A DNA stretch of 64,000 bases from Siphonodentalium dalli (GCA_032622095.1 CP136061.1:118432754-118496753); one strand, 5' to 3'; numbered from the stretch's first letter, positions 45,131-57,182 are shown. The notes: a model not told the origin generated them from the sequence alone. Translations and numbers: made by a program.

Positions 45131-45790
45131 GATGTTCGGGTTTATCGTCGATTCAGTCGATGGCCCATATCGCGACATTCAGTTTATATATATAACACTT
45201 TCATGACGGGAGCTCAGGGGAGCTTCCTGATTTTTTGCGAAAACCTGTGCCAATGCATTCTCTTATATATGCGAGTCGACCATAGGTCGCCTCGCATATA
45301 TAAGAGAATGCATTGGCCTAGCATTTTTTTAATTTTATTTATAATTGTTAAAAAATGACACAAAAATGACAAAAATGATAACAAATTATTAAATAATGTA
45401 AGAAAAAATTATAAAAACTGTTAAAGAATGTAAGAAAAATGATAAAATTGATAAAGAATGTAAGAAACAAATTATAAAAAAAATGACAAATTGTTAAAGA
45501 ATGTAAGAAAAATAAATGATAAAAATGATAATTTTTTTAAAGAATATAAGAAAAAATGATAAAATTTGTTAAAGAATGTAAGAAAAAATTATAAAAAAAA
45601 TTATAAAAATTGTTAAAGAATGTATAAAGAATTGTTAAGCCAATGCATTCTCTTATATATGCGAGGCGACCTATGGTCGACTCGCATATATTAGAAAATG
45701 CATTGGCACAGGGTATTTAATGTTCGATGTTCGGATCTATCGTCGTTTCAGTGGATGGCCCATATCGCGACATTCAGTTTCTATATATAA
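45131..45790. repeat. 65-bp direct repeats flanking MITE A6
   Basis: GATGTTCGGGTTTATCGTCG ... CATATCGCGACATTCAGTTT occurs at 45131-45194 and again at 45726-45790 with a few differences. They bracket the MITE exactly on its outer sides. Confidence 0.75.
45195..45725. mobile_element. Family A MITE, copy A6, two-palindrome form
   Basis: Left module starts CTTTCATGACGGGAGC; palindrome 1 at 45247-45318 and mirror-image palindrome 2 at 45640-45713 (CCTGTGCCAATGCATTCTCT ... and ... GCATTGGCACAGGG). Between them about 320 bp of A-rich minisatellite (AAAGAATGTAAGAAAAAATG, about eight units). One TATA motif of palindrome 2 has decayed to TATATTAG. Confidence 0.8.
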
Positions 45791-46672
45791 TGCTGGATGT
45801 CACAGAGATTGCTTAGATCAAGAAGTATGGGTACATTATGGCCTTCTATGGTCTTAGCCGAGATGCATCCGCCCAAGAGAATGAGAAAGCTATAGCAACC
45901 ATCGAAACACTGTCGAAGTTAGCCACTTCAGTCAATGCGTTCGCCGAGTTTGTGAATTGACGAACCATCTATTGAGAAGTGGCTAACAGCCGTACATGTG
46001 GTTAGCCCCATAAGGTATGAGAAAGACGTATTATGCTTACCGACCGTATGACTATCTAGTTCAAGGTGACGCCCATATTTAGCAGATGAATTATACCATA
46101 TGCTACCATGGGGTACAAAACAAATAACGAATCCGCCTACTTTGGAGCAAAATCGTGAGCTAGACATCGGAAAATGGATTGTTTGAAACGTTCTGATTAG
46201 AGGAACTCTTCTTCTCCCAGGAAGTGTTGAATACTTTGTTGGTGTGGTTGAGCTAGATTAATCAGACGAAGAGATGGAAGCTGGTCCAGATAATTCTGAA
46301 TGTGGCAAATCAGAATCGGTTCTCATATAATTGTTCCGAATATTGAAATATTGTAATATGGCTATTCGCCACATAACAATTACGACTATTATCGGATTTC
46401 GAAATACCACATCGAGATTATTAATTGTGAATTTTCGTCCTTCCAGATGGCCACTAGCTATGTTATGCATGCATTTGAAGACGTTTTAAGTAGGAACCGA
46501 TAGAAAAATATTTATGTAGCGGTACGTCTATACATATCGATGTTATGCACAAGTGACAATATTCAATATATGAAAACATCGACGACTTTTCAATTTCTGG
46601 CCACCTTACTTACTTACTTCTTCTTTATGTCCACATATGAGCAACCTCCTTTAGGAGTAACCAGGTAATTCC
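45791..46672. other. Unassigned stretch
   Basis: No supported feature; ACTTACTTACTTCTTC patch near 46605. Confidence 0.3.
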
Positions 46673-46820
46673 ATGTATTCCACCACCACCACACCACACC
46701 ACACCACACCAATATCTGAAATGTCCTTTTCAACCTCACCACCGCATATATATATATATATACACACTACATACATACCACAGCTGGGTGTGTTCCACCA
46801 CCACCACCACCACCACCACC
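46673..46820. repeat. Simple repeats: CCA/ACACC, (AT)n, CCACCA
   Basis: CACCACCACACCACACCACA at about 46681, ATATATATATATATATA at 46746-46762, and CCACCACCACCACCACCACC at 46798-46820. Frames giving His or Pro runs here are artefacts. Confidence 0.9.
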
Positions 46821-47285
46821 GAGGAGAGACAACTCTATTACACTATCACCTGAAATGTCTACCAACTTACGCCCCGAAGGGAGGACTTTTGACAGGAAAT
46901 GTTGCCATTAAACAGTAAGGTTCTTTATCGTGCACACATGGTTGTACACGGGGCAGCCATTTACGTCCCCATCCGATGGGACGGCGTGATCAAACCAATG
47001 CCATCTCTGTACATGACACCGGGCGGGAGAGGATTACCGCTTAACGACACCTCAGCGAAGCATTCGCGGTACTTTATATAGGAACGCTCGGAGCTCCCGA
47101 TTTTTGTTCCACTCGGCCATCCAACTCCGTATTTGGCCGCCATCTTGGATCACCTCTTTCGGGGTGCTCCAGCCGATAAGAGTGGTCCGCAATAGCCTCG
47201 GGCCAACAAAAAAACCCATCTTGGCTGTGAGTAGCAATTGCCCAAATCGAAAGAATATCTCGTATCAAGGTTCCCTACACACACG
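46821..47285. other. Unclassified conserved-looking segment
   Basis: GC-richer than surroundings, with CCATTTACGTCCCCATCCGA and several mutually overlapping frames on both strands, none with a family signature. Probably a repeat fragment. Confidence 0.3.
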
Positions 47286-48020
47286 TCAAGCCGCCATCTT
47301 GGATTTGGGAAACATTTTCTTGGATGAAATGTAAGGTAATTACTTCACCTTAGTAATCCCAACTCAACTGCAAGCATGGATGTGGTTGTCATTATAATAC
47401 CGCCCACTGATTTGAATATGAGGGATTTTCGGTGACTATTCAAAATATGTCCACCATTTTGGATTTGGGGTAATTTTTGTTGGATGAGATATAATGAAAG
47501 TACTTCGCCTCAGTATTCCCTACTCACCACAGTAAGCATTGGTGGAGTTGTCGTGACAAAAACGCTCTCTGGTGAGAAAATCCTCGATTTTCGGTGATTT
47601 TTCAATTTCTGGTCGTCATCTTGGCCGCCATTTTGGATTTGGGTAAATATTACTCAACTCAAGAATAAGAGGAATCTTAGCCGGGGTATTTCTTACTCAT
47701 GTATATGCATAGGTGGAGTTATAATAACAATAACACCCACTGAATGGAAACAGACATTAACTTATTAGCGTCGATTTGATCTCATTATATGTGCAAATCA
47801 ATCTTCTATAAGATAAATGTATCACAATCGATACCGATGTTTTCCCACAGAGACAAACGATGGGTGGTGAAATGTCGAAAATTAGCAATTTTCACATTTC
47901 GGCCACCATATTGGATATTGGTGTCGGATTTTTGGCTAATTTGTAAGTGATGTATTTTAGCATAACGAATCGAGATCAAAGACACCTGCTGCATATGAAA
48001 CAAAATGGCCGCCATAATGG
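47286..48020 (+). repeat. Degenerate tandem array with CCGCCATNTTGG motifs
   Basis: TTGGATTTGGG-type blocks at 47299, 47459 and 47633, and TTGGATATTGG at 47911, each preceded by a CC(G/A)CCAT(C/T)TTGG-like motif and followed by related sequence (TTGGATGAAAT, TACTTC, CTCAACT / CTCACCA). Spacing 160, 174 and 278 bp. Additional copies of the motif are at 47137-47151 and around 48008-48030. Confidence 0.6.
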
Positions 48021-49600
48021 ACGCCATCTTGTCTTGTCCCAAAAAAAAGTAGTGGAGACATTAAGGAAGATAAGTAGTGGGGTGAAGTTGAGTCCTGTGG
48101 GTGCAAGGATAAACTAATATCTCATTGACAATTAGATCCAGACCAAAATCCCAATCCTTTCGATAAATTTACCCATCTTGTGCCCAACTAGAGCCCGAAG
48201 CCGCCATCGTACGCCGCCGCCGCCAGCCATATTGGCCACAAGCCGCCGCCAGCCATATTATTTCTAACGCCAGCCACATTTATAAATCTCCGCCGCCGGA
48301 ATTGTAAAATGGCTGAGCCGTGTGCATGGGCTTATATGTCAAGCACAACTGTACTGTGAATCGCAAAGAACTAAACCGCATTGCCTAATATTGGCATACT
48401 CGCATGGACACGGCATGGTTGTTATATTATCAGAACACCTGTCCCCTTAATGTGGAAGACTATCCCAATACATGCTTTAATATAACTGAATGGGCGCATC
48501 CATTCGGTATTGAAAGGGTTAAAATATAAATTGTTTATATCGACAACACCCAGTCTCAGACATCACTGGCATTTGTCAATAAGAATAGAAAATAAGAATA
48601 GAAAATACTTTGAAATATTATATATCATTACTATCGGGTTCATCATTCAATGATGCATGCATATATCGCAAGATGGCAGTGATGATAGCAGTCTGAAGTC
48701 GACAGAAGTCCCAATGTAACAACTTATACCGATTTAATAGGAAACTACATAGTATATCCATGCCAGTCCTTCGTGAATTTTCGCCATAATGGAAAAGCCC
48801 AACATCAAAAGATTACGTGTGGTCTGGAAATCTACGGGTTCATCACAAACGCTAAAAAAAACCGGCGTCTATAACCGGTAACAGGGGATTAGGAACATTT
48901 CGGAAACGAAAATACGCTGAATGATAACATCTCAGCCGGCTGAGCCGCCATATTTCGTCAGCCACGAACGTCGTGACTGAGCCGGCTTAGCTAGCTAACC
49001 AGCCACGAAAATCGGTTGAGCCAGCCATGAAAACTATTTGTCGTGGCTTCGGGGTCTATGCCCAACCCTTCGAACTCCCAACCGAAAACTTATTATGTGA
49101 CTAAATAGTCACAACTAAGGGGGGAATTCGGTCTTCTGTGTTATCATAATTGACTGAAAGTAGGACCTTATTCGTTAGCTGGTTTTCGTCCAAGGACCCT
49201 ATATTATACCCTTGGTCTGAATACAATTCACTTTACACCGAATATTGTTCGGAAAATTTTACAAACGTTAATGTATATTAGAGCTATCATATCCTACTGT
49301 CTCATTCTGAAAATTCCTACTATTTTAAACATCAATCGAACGTTTTTTGAAAACATTCGTGAAATGCAATTGTTGACAAATCTACAAAAATAAGTGAAAG
49401 ACACAACCCCTTATTACTATCGCCTCGTCCCCGGTGGATGCAACTGATTATCCATAGGCCCATCCTCTCGTTAAAGTATAACAAGAAAACTAAGATGCAT
49501 GCATCAGGTCGGCCGTGAACTATCTACCATATAATTGTTGTAGCTATCGATTATACATTTTGGAACACCTGTCTGTATGTATGTGTGTATGCATGAATGC
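48021..49600. other. Unassigned stretch with GCCGCC-rich patch
   Basis: 48190-48300 repeats GCCGCCAGCCATATT; 48935-49035 repeats AGCCGGCT and AGCCACGAAAA blocks with CGAACGTCGTGACTG. No gene supported. Confidence 0.35.
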
Positions 49601-49619
49601 ATGTGTGTATGTGTTATAG

Positions 49620-50212
49620 ACTCGACTGATCCGACTCGGATTTGGTATTTAACGTGTCAACTTGACCTCGCTCATAGGCATGTTTCTGGACCTTGACCGA
49701 TCCGACTAAAAATTTGTGTGTAGGACTACTTCGATCCCGGGAGCAATATTGACGGGTCCAATTTCACGTGGGACCATGTTCTCGAACGTGCTGATGTAGG
49801 CATGTTTCTGGACTATTTGGACGGGTCAAATCTTGATCCCGACCTGACTTTGACATTCAAAAAGATCAATTCAAGGTCAAATCTGGTAAAACGAAGTATT
49901 TCAACGAAATATAATACCTACTGTTACTTTTGTCCCAGGAGTGTTTCGGGTGGGTCAAATTATGACCCTGACCTGATCTTGACATTCAAAATTGTCAATT
50001 CAAGGTCAAATCGGGTAAAGCCGGGCGGATTTCGACGGGTACTTTTGTCGTGACTTTTGTCCGGGGAGTGTTTTGGGCGGGTCAAATCGTGACCCGACAT
50101 GACGTTCACCTTTAAAATGGTCAATTCAAGGTTAAATCGCGCAATTCTCCGAAAATCAGAGGGGAACACCCCGGACGAAGTAGGGTCCACCAGCTACTAT
50201 TATATATTTCTA
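49620..50212 (-). repeat. Repeat N, inverted partial copy
   Basis: On minus it starts AGTAGCTGGTGGACCCTACT, TCGTCCGGGG like the unit starts at 24325, and shows three TGACCTTGAATTGA-type blocks at about 50120, 50005 and 49875 spaced about 120-130 bp apart. Confidence 0.7.
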
Positions 50213-50384
50213 GATTTAGTTACAAACTAAATACCTGTATATTGTACAAAGAAATGTTTGACAAATATATCTGTATCAATATTACCATACGGGTCATTAA
50301 AATAGATACGACGAAACAAATTTTGAAGGGTGCATGGTATCAGGTAAATTTTTATATTTCAAATGATGACAGGAATGCGGAAAG

Positions 50385-51725
50385 TTGAAGTACCTACGTA
50401 ATACTGGCTATCCGAATGAAGAGATATACATGTATATAAAAACCAAAATAGAAGATGACTGCTGGCGACAATGTTTTCCAAACAAATTCAAAGCATTCGA
50501 TAGCTCCCATCTAGTTGTCAGCCCGAAGATCAATATAAAGTGTGGTGACTATCAGATGAGGGATATGACTGTACAGTTGCTAAACAATTCAGTCACGCAA
50601 AAGAGGATCAAACAAACAGTAAGATACCAAATTGCTGCCTGTGGTAATGTTTTTTAACGAAATTCGGGAAAATTAGATTACTCTCCCCCTGGTTATCCAG
50701 AAGATCATTGTGGAATCTGGTGACGATCGGACAAGGGGTGTCGTCTGTAGGATCAACCAAATTATTTAGCCATAAAAATAGTAAAATTCAAGATCACCGC
50801 TGGCAGTGATGTCTTCACAAGGACAGCTTGAGAACAAAACATGGCTCACATCTAGCGGTGAGCCAAACTATCCACATGAGAAAAAGTTCTCCAATAAAAG
50901 CTGGCTGCAGGGTGCGCCAATTGATTCAAATTCGAAATTTAACAGGGTGTACTGCTTGTGGCCATGTTTTCCCCGCAAATTTGATAGACTGATGGACAAA
51001 ACCACTGAATCCGTTGAATCAATATACATGTATACATGGATTAATGTATATGCATTGTTATACACAGTACTGGTATATAAAGGTACTGAAAATAACAATA
51101 TTACTAGTATACACAAAATAAACCATATATCATGGCTATGGGTTCTAATATCCGAATATGACAGCTGATAACTTGGTGTGAATTGAAGAGTGGTGGTGTC
51201 TCACGCATATCTAACCCTCCATGTTAGAAACATGCCATTAAATGTCATAAGTATAATCTAGCTTGAGGACAGAAGTTGTCCATAAAACCCCCCTTAATTC
51301 AACCAGGTCCTCGCGCGATGTATGGTCGATCACATGATGATCTAGGGGGGGATTAGAATTGTTGTATAAAAACAGCACTGCATGTAAATATAAAATAAAA
51401 TAGTGCTACATCTTATTACAGATTATTGCCATATATAATCAGTGACTATACAGACAGTCTGACAAAATAAAGTTTCAGTGACACTCTATCCGAAGAGGGG
51501 AATAATTCCATCTGTTACAGTCAATGGAGCAATTATGAATCTGGAAAGGTGAAATTTCTCAGTAATACTAGATATCGACATGACGCGATAACATATAACG
51601 TAAATGCAATATGGCCGCTGGCGACCATTTTTTCCTATAAAATTAAAAAAATATTTGATACCTCTCATCTGATAGATCAATATCAAGATAAATATGAAGT
51701 TTAGTGATGATCGGATGAGTGAAGT
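50385..51725. repeat. Diverged dispersed repeat, family P
   Basis: 50440-50560 and 51605-51720 share CTGGCGACNATNTTTTCC, GATAGCTCCCATCT / GATACCTCTCATCT, CAATAT and GTGATGATCGGATGAG-like blocks. Intermediate fragments occur at 50725-50810 and 50955-51000. The reading frames in the segment (90, 120, 66 codons) follow the repeat and have no domains. Confidence 0.5.
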
Positions 51726-51752
51726 GGACTGTGCTAAACGGTTTAGTAATGC

Positions 51753-52068
51753 TTAAAAAGATTTTTACCTTAATATTTTTATGTTCACTTTATAAACTTC
51801 ACTGAGTCATCTTTGTCATGTATTGAGTTTGATATCTTTTGTTAACAGTTTATAAATCATGTATGTCTCATGTTTGTTATTTTAATTTATGTGTTTATTA
51901 TCATTAAATAAAGTTGAATTCCTTAAAAAGATTCTTACCTCAATGTTTTTATGTTCACTTTATAAACTCCACTGAGTCATCTTTGTCATGTATTGAATTT
52001 GATATCTTTTGTTAACAGTTCATAAATTATGTATGTCTCGTGTTCGTTATTATATTATATACACTTTA
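51753..52068 (+). repeat. Tandemly duplicated LINE 3'-end sequence
   Basis: TTAAAAAGATTTTTACCT at 51753 and TTAAAAAGATTCTTACCT at 51923 start two copies, about 90 percent identical by eye, 170 bp apart (TTTATGTTCACTTTATAAAC, CTGAGTCATCTTTGTCATGT, GATATCTTTTGTTAACAGTT). The first copy ends AAATAAAGTTGAATTCC, an AATAAA plus GAATT-type tail typical of LINE 3' ends. Confidence 0.65.
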
Positions 52069-53981
52069 TAGTGTGTTTCAGAACGAAAACAAAATGAATA
52101 AAATCAACAAATTTGTAAATTTAAAAACAATTCAAACGTTGTTGTATTCCATGTCCCAGCCCGGACATATACACCAAATTTCAATAATATTCATTGAGAA
52201 ACAACGGACCAAACGCCATCTAACACCCCGTATGCATCTTTTATTCCGAGTTGGCCTTTTATTCCGAGTTGGCACGCGCCGATTGGGCGAGTTAGCCCTG
52301 GGGCGAGTACGCCGATTCCGACACCTTTTCTATTTGCAGCAGGTTAAGTTTACGCGTAATTTAATTTACAAAGTTCCCCAATTGGTATCGTAAATAGAGC
52401 GACCTTATTTGACAGAGAATGCCTCTGTTATTGATTATAAAGTTGCTATACATTAAAAACGACAATTCACATGCTCGTTCAAGCGCAGTAGTCTATTTTC
52501 CCCATGTTAAAGGACATCCACAAATACTAAATAACGCTAACTTACTGCCGAATGTTTTACACGACAACTGTTAACATATTTGGGCTGAATTCATCTGACG
52601 CGGTATTATTCCTCAAAATAAACAACAAAACCATCGTTACTTGGAAATGTAGTTTGGGCTAACATTTACATAAATCCTCCACATCATTATTCCGACACAC
52701 ACGTCAGATGAAAAACTCACATGAAGTAACCGGCCAAATTGGCCGAAACAACGGGCAATATAGCGAATAGAATGTGAATTACAATTTATCTGTATCGTGT
52801 AGTGTATCGGGTATCATGTATGATTTGTTTCCAGTTAGCTCGCTATACATTTACATTACCAGTCGGTGTGCAGAATCATACCCGTAAAACAGTTTGCGTT
52901 CACCAAACGTGCCTGTGCATGGGTATCTACTCGTACACGTACCCGTACCGGTTTGAAATCTCAATCTCGCTGGTAATTGTTTTGTGGTTTTGTTATTACT
53001 GGTATGTTTCAGTGTGGTCGTTGGGGAAACAAATATATGTTTATGTTGGAGCAATAAAATGTGTCTGTATAAATACGGTACAGGGGAAGATACTCTATGT
53101 TATTTCGAATAGCTCGGTGTAAAGAAATTACTTTTTATTCAGTTGTCTGTCTTGGGCTACGATCAGAAACGATATCTTTTTGTGTGTCTCAATACTCGTC
53201 GCGGGAATAAAATCAACTTGGGAATGACCACTTAATTTCACATTTGCTATTTTGTTTGAGGAACGCACTTCTTATATTGTAAGAAATTCAAAAGTGAACG
53301 TGACATTCAGTTCCACAAGCTCTACCTAAATGATATATACAATTTTATCTGGACTTTATGTACCAATAATGCTATAATGTTCCATGTCCATCTTCTTCTT
53401 TTTTTGTGTGTGGACATTTTGAACCAGGTTTTCACATGATAATGTTATTCGTTGTTTTATCGTCTGTTGTTTTTATTCGATCTCTGGTATCGAAACATTA
53501 AGCACTCTTTCCAATCAGTCAATTCACTCCGATAATTTCGGTTCCATTGCTTATTATTGAAGGTTTGAGATACAACATTATAGCACTTGAATGTAAGTCA
53601 ATTCATTGGCCATGCACAATTGAGGTATATAACAATATACCAATGGCTGTGGACACACGTACCACAATAGCGATGGCATAGTAGGTGTGAGATATTATTA
53701 TTGTGGAGTTTCGTGACAATTGGTCGTCATAATTACTAAGCCATGACTAGCCATGTCGCCCGCTGCGTTTTCGCACAATAAGTCTACTGGATCAATTAAC
53801 CCACTACGTCTCACCAAGGTTGATATCTACTGATTACGGATAGCTATATTATATTCTTCTCTATGATATATTATTTGCACGGTCGTTCAGATTGTGTTTG
53901 ACCGTGCAATCCCTCATTCACGCAAATGTACGTAGTCCATTTAATTGGTATGAACTAAATTCATGTTTATCCATTTATACA
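52069..53981. other. Unassigned stretch
   Basis: No supported gene, RNA or repeat in about 1.9 kb. Confidence 0.3.
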
Positions 53982-54380
53982 TTAACCCTTTACCCAACAG
54001 AACGGCCCTGTGCCAATGCATTCTCTTATATATGCGAGTCGACCATAGGTCGCCTCGCATATATAAGAGAATGCATTGGCTTAACACATTAAAAATTATA
54101 AAATTGTTAAAGAATGTAAGAAAAAATGGTAAAAAGTGTTAAAAAAGATTTTTTTTAAGCCAATGCATTCTCTTATATATGCGAGGCGACCTATGGTCGA
54201 CTCGCATATATAAGAGAATGCATTGGCACAGGGCATAACTGTAACTATCACAATGTGGTCAAGGAGCCGGTTCCAATGATATCCATATTTGTATGGTTCT
54301 ATTGAGACAGACCGAAGATATTTTAGGCTGTTGAAGCTTTATTTGGCCGGTTTTGGCCGGTTTGTTGGGTAAAGGGTTAA
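53982..54380. mobile_element. TTAA-bounded MITE, family A, copy A7 (best preserved)
   Basis: Perfect 18-bp terminal inverted repeat TTAACCCTTTACCCAACA at both ends. Palindrome 1 at 54006-54084 and mirror-image palindrome 2 at 54154-54233, each with 30-plus bp arms, separated by a short minisatellite remnant (AAAGAATGTAAGAAAAAATG). Right of palindrome 2 is about 120 bp of unique sequence. TTAA plus CCC termini fit piggyBac-like mobilisation. Confidence 0.8.
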
Positions 54381-54948
54381 GACAGGTGCCCAATTGCGTT
54401 TTATTTTAGTTTGCGACGTTTAGTTGTACGCATTATTCCTCTAAATTGTGGATCGATGAAGCTGTGTCAGAACTACTGGATGAAATGCAGTTCATTTGGT
54501 TTTGTCCAGCACGTACACGATTTATATGTCGTTTGGTGCGTGTTGAATAAAGATCTACATACCCAAGACATTCAGGTAGATAAATCCTTGAGAGATCGAC
54601 CGCAACGCTGCTAGAGCTTGGTTGACGTATTCATTGTGTGAAAACTCAGCGGGCGGAATGACTTACTATGTCATAGTATTTACGACGACCATTTGTCACC
54701 AAAATCCACCATAATAAGATGCCATACTTACTATGCCATCGCTACTGTGTTACGTGTGCCCGCAGCAAATGACAAAAAATTAATAGATTTCCATAGTCTG
54801 TTCATTCAAATTTGTTACATGCTATACAAGATAGCTTGTGATTTTCAAACGATACCAATATCTCATTATCCCGCCAAAATACACCGGTAAGAAAAATGGA
54901 CAAACGCTCATATGGTTTGTTATTAAAATACAATACATACTGGCCAAT
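54381..54948. other. Unassigned stretch
   Basis: No supported feature. Confidence 0.3.
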
Positions 54949-55450
54949 TTAAAGGCACGGTTGGCCTTGGCGGTGGGTATCCTGTGAAAATATTTCCACC
55001 CGTCAAAAACCGCCACAAACAGAAAGAACAACAAAATGTAGACAGACTTTGTCCGTATACAAATAAGAAATATCGCATAAACAGTATGTTATTGTCATAT
55101 ATTTGACCATTGTTATGTAAACAAAAGCATAAAAAGTAACTTTTCTGGTGTTTGTTTATATTATGATGGTAAACATAAAGAGCGTTCTTTGTTGGTGAAT
55201 TCCTGATATGGAACTAATAAAGAGCGTTTATGCCATTTGTGTGTGTTTAGCCAGCAGCATTGTGCTGTCTTCTGTAACACAATCAGGCTCTTGCTTAGGT
55301 AAAATATAATAAATCTTTATGATAACATGCTGTTTACGCGATGGTCATGGTATATATGAACGAAACTGTTTGCGTTTTAATGTTTTTCTGTTTACGGTGA
55401 TTGGAACAAATATGAATATTTTCGACAACTAAGGCCTCACGTGCCTTTAA
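54949..55450. mobile_element. TTAA-type MITE, family F, copy F1
   Basis: Ends TTAAAGGCACGGTTGGCCTT and AAGGCCTCACGTGCCTTTAA are inverted repeats with TTAA at both outer edges. The interior includes an inverted pair, AACATAAAGAGCGTTCTTTG and AATAAAGAGCGTTTAT. Copy F2 is at 63065-63470. Confidence 0.7.
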
Positions 55451-56083
55451 GGTATGATAGACATTATTTAAATGTAGCGCTCTGTTAAGATTCTGACTTC
55501 GAAGATGGGTACCCCCTATTAAAACTTTATTTTTTTAAAGTTTTCCACCAGTCGATACCAGAGCAGAAAGTGGCTAAAATTTGGTACAAGATGCATGTAC
55601 CTTGTAATTGTGCCACACGTACATACATGACACGTTAAGAACTATCATGTGCCAAATTCAATTAATCGTGCTTGTTTTGCAGCCATCATATAGTGAACAT
55701 TGAATAATGGATAGAAGTCCATTATCTGCCTATTTCATAATCAAATAATCCAATATGAACATATTTGTATATTATAGGTCGATTTTATGCGTATATGCGC
55801 CGAGGGTGTGTTCGAAAATAGGCTGCAAAATTTAAAAAGAATGGTTGTGACTTTTTCTGGTTCTCCGCCTATCTAAAGATGCCCTAACCGATTTGAATGC
55901 ATGTTATATACAAGAACCATCTGTACATGTTCTATTAAATAACATAACATTATTTAGATCGGACCCATGAGCCCAATAATATGAGCTTGTGTTGGCCATG
56001 TATCGAAACTCAAAAGAAGAAGTTTCAGCACCTTGAATATGTGTCAGTCTAGCCAAAGATCGTCCACGCTTCCTTCGCCGGGG
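55451..56083. other. Unassigned stretch with repeat-E fragment
   Basis: 55725-55800 (CTATTTCATAATCAAATAAT, CCAATATGAAC, TATAGGTCGA) is a repeat-E piece. Nothing else recognised. Confidence 0.35.
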
Positions 56084-56189
56084 GAGAGCTTTCCGATGAA
56101 TGGCAACAAGCCATATTTCCGACTAAATCCTGAAAAGTTACCCATAGTTCTGCTGTGTTTAAGGAGTCGATTAATTAAGAGCATTACTG
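56084..56189. mobile_element. Family B MITE, right half only (B3)
   Basis: From the hairpin centre GAGAGCTTTCCGATGAATGG to the terminal GAGCATTACTG, followed by TA. The left half is absent. Confidence 0.75.
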
Positions 56190-56334
56190 TATATGTAGGA
56201 GCTGGAAAGAATAACACAGGTAAAAGAGCGTTCTCAATTTATGAGTTTTTGTGACCGGTTATGACGTATTACTTAAAGATGTTCACAATGCCTGTGTTGC
56301 AGATACAAATGGTGGCGATCGCCAATAAACTCGT

Positions 56335-57035
56335 GTAAATAGGTTCATATTGAACCTAAATATTCACATTTGTTCATATTTGACTTATTTGATATTTGAT
56401 TTTGAAATACGCCCATAGTGAGCTTATATTGAAGGCGCGGGCCGTGGCGAAAACACATTATAACTAGCGTGAATCTGGCAAGTCGTGTCGATGAAAACAG
56501 GTAGATTAGATGATGCCAATATGGGCTTTATTTCGTACGGAATTAGTCCCACATTGCACTGTTTTAAAAAGGCGTTTTAAATCCATATATATGGCGTATA
56601 TTGAAGTTAAATAATGCTTATTTGGCTCATTAAAATTAGCCCGTTATGAGCTTATGTTTCACGAGATCAGGCTCATATTAGACATATTTGATTCTGAAAT
56701 AAGCCCATATTGGACTTACACCCATTATTCCGTATGGTGCTGCCAGCCACAGTGAAAACACATTATAATGAGCGCACATCTGCATGGTAAGTCGTGAGTT
56801 GGTTTATTCGTGTTATTCCCGCCGATTCTTCTGAAAAATAAGCATAATGAGGACTTATTCCATACTGAAATAGTCCCACATATATAAGGCTGTTTTAATA
56901 ACCAGCGTTTAGACCCATATAGAATGTATTTGAGTTTTTAAATAATGCCAATATGAGCTTATTTCGCGCAATTATAAAATAAACCCACACTGTGCTTATT
57001 TTCACGAGAATAGGCTGGATACACATGTGGGTATC
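56335..57035 (-). repeat. Repeat E2, two tandem units, inverted relative to E1
   Basis: Matches 17150-17945 in reverse: GTGAAAACACATTATAATGA, AATAAGCCCATATTGGACTT, CACGAGAATAGGCTGGAT. Same unit order reversed, so the two-unit structure is a property of the mobile unit. Confidence 0.65.
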
Positions 57036-57182
57036 CTTTAAAGTAAACCATTGCAACGAGAGTTCAATCTGAACTGGTTCGAATGTGACACAGCTACCCC
57101 TCATTAATTTTAAAAGGACGGTGTGTTCTGATGCGAAGTACAGTTCAAAGCCTGTGTATTCTTAAGAAGATATCGGTTGTTT

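Noticed and set aside
46673-46918. His-rich frame
   Set aside because: Product of CCA/ACACC microsatellites.
46899-47334. Five mutually overlapping frames on both strands
   Set aside because: None dominates, and no motif is visible; GC-richer sequence simply lacks stops.
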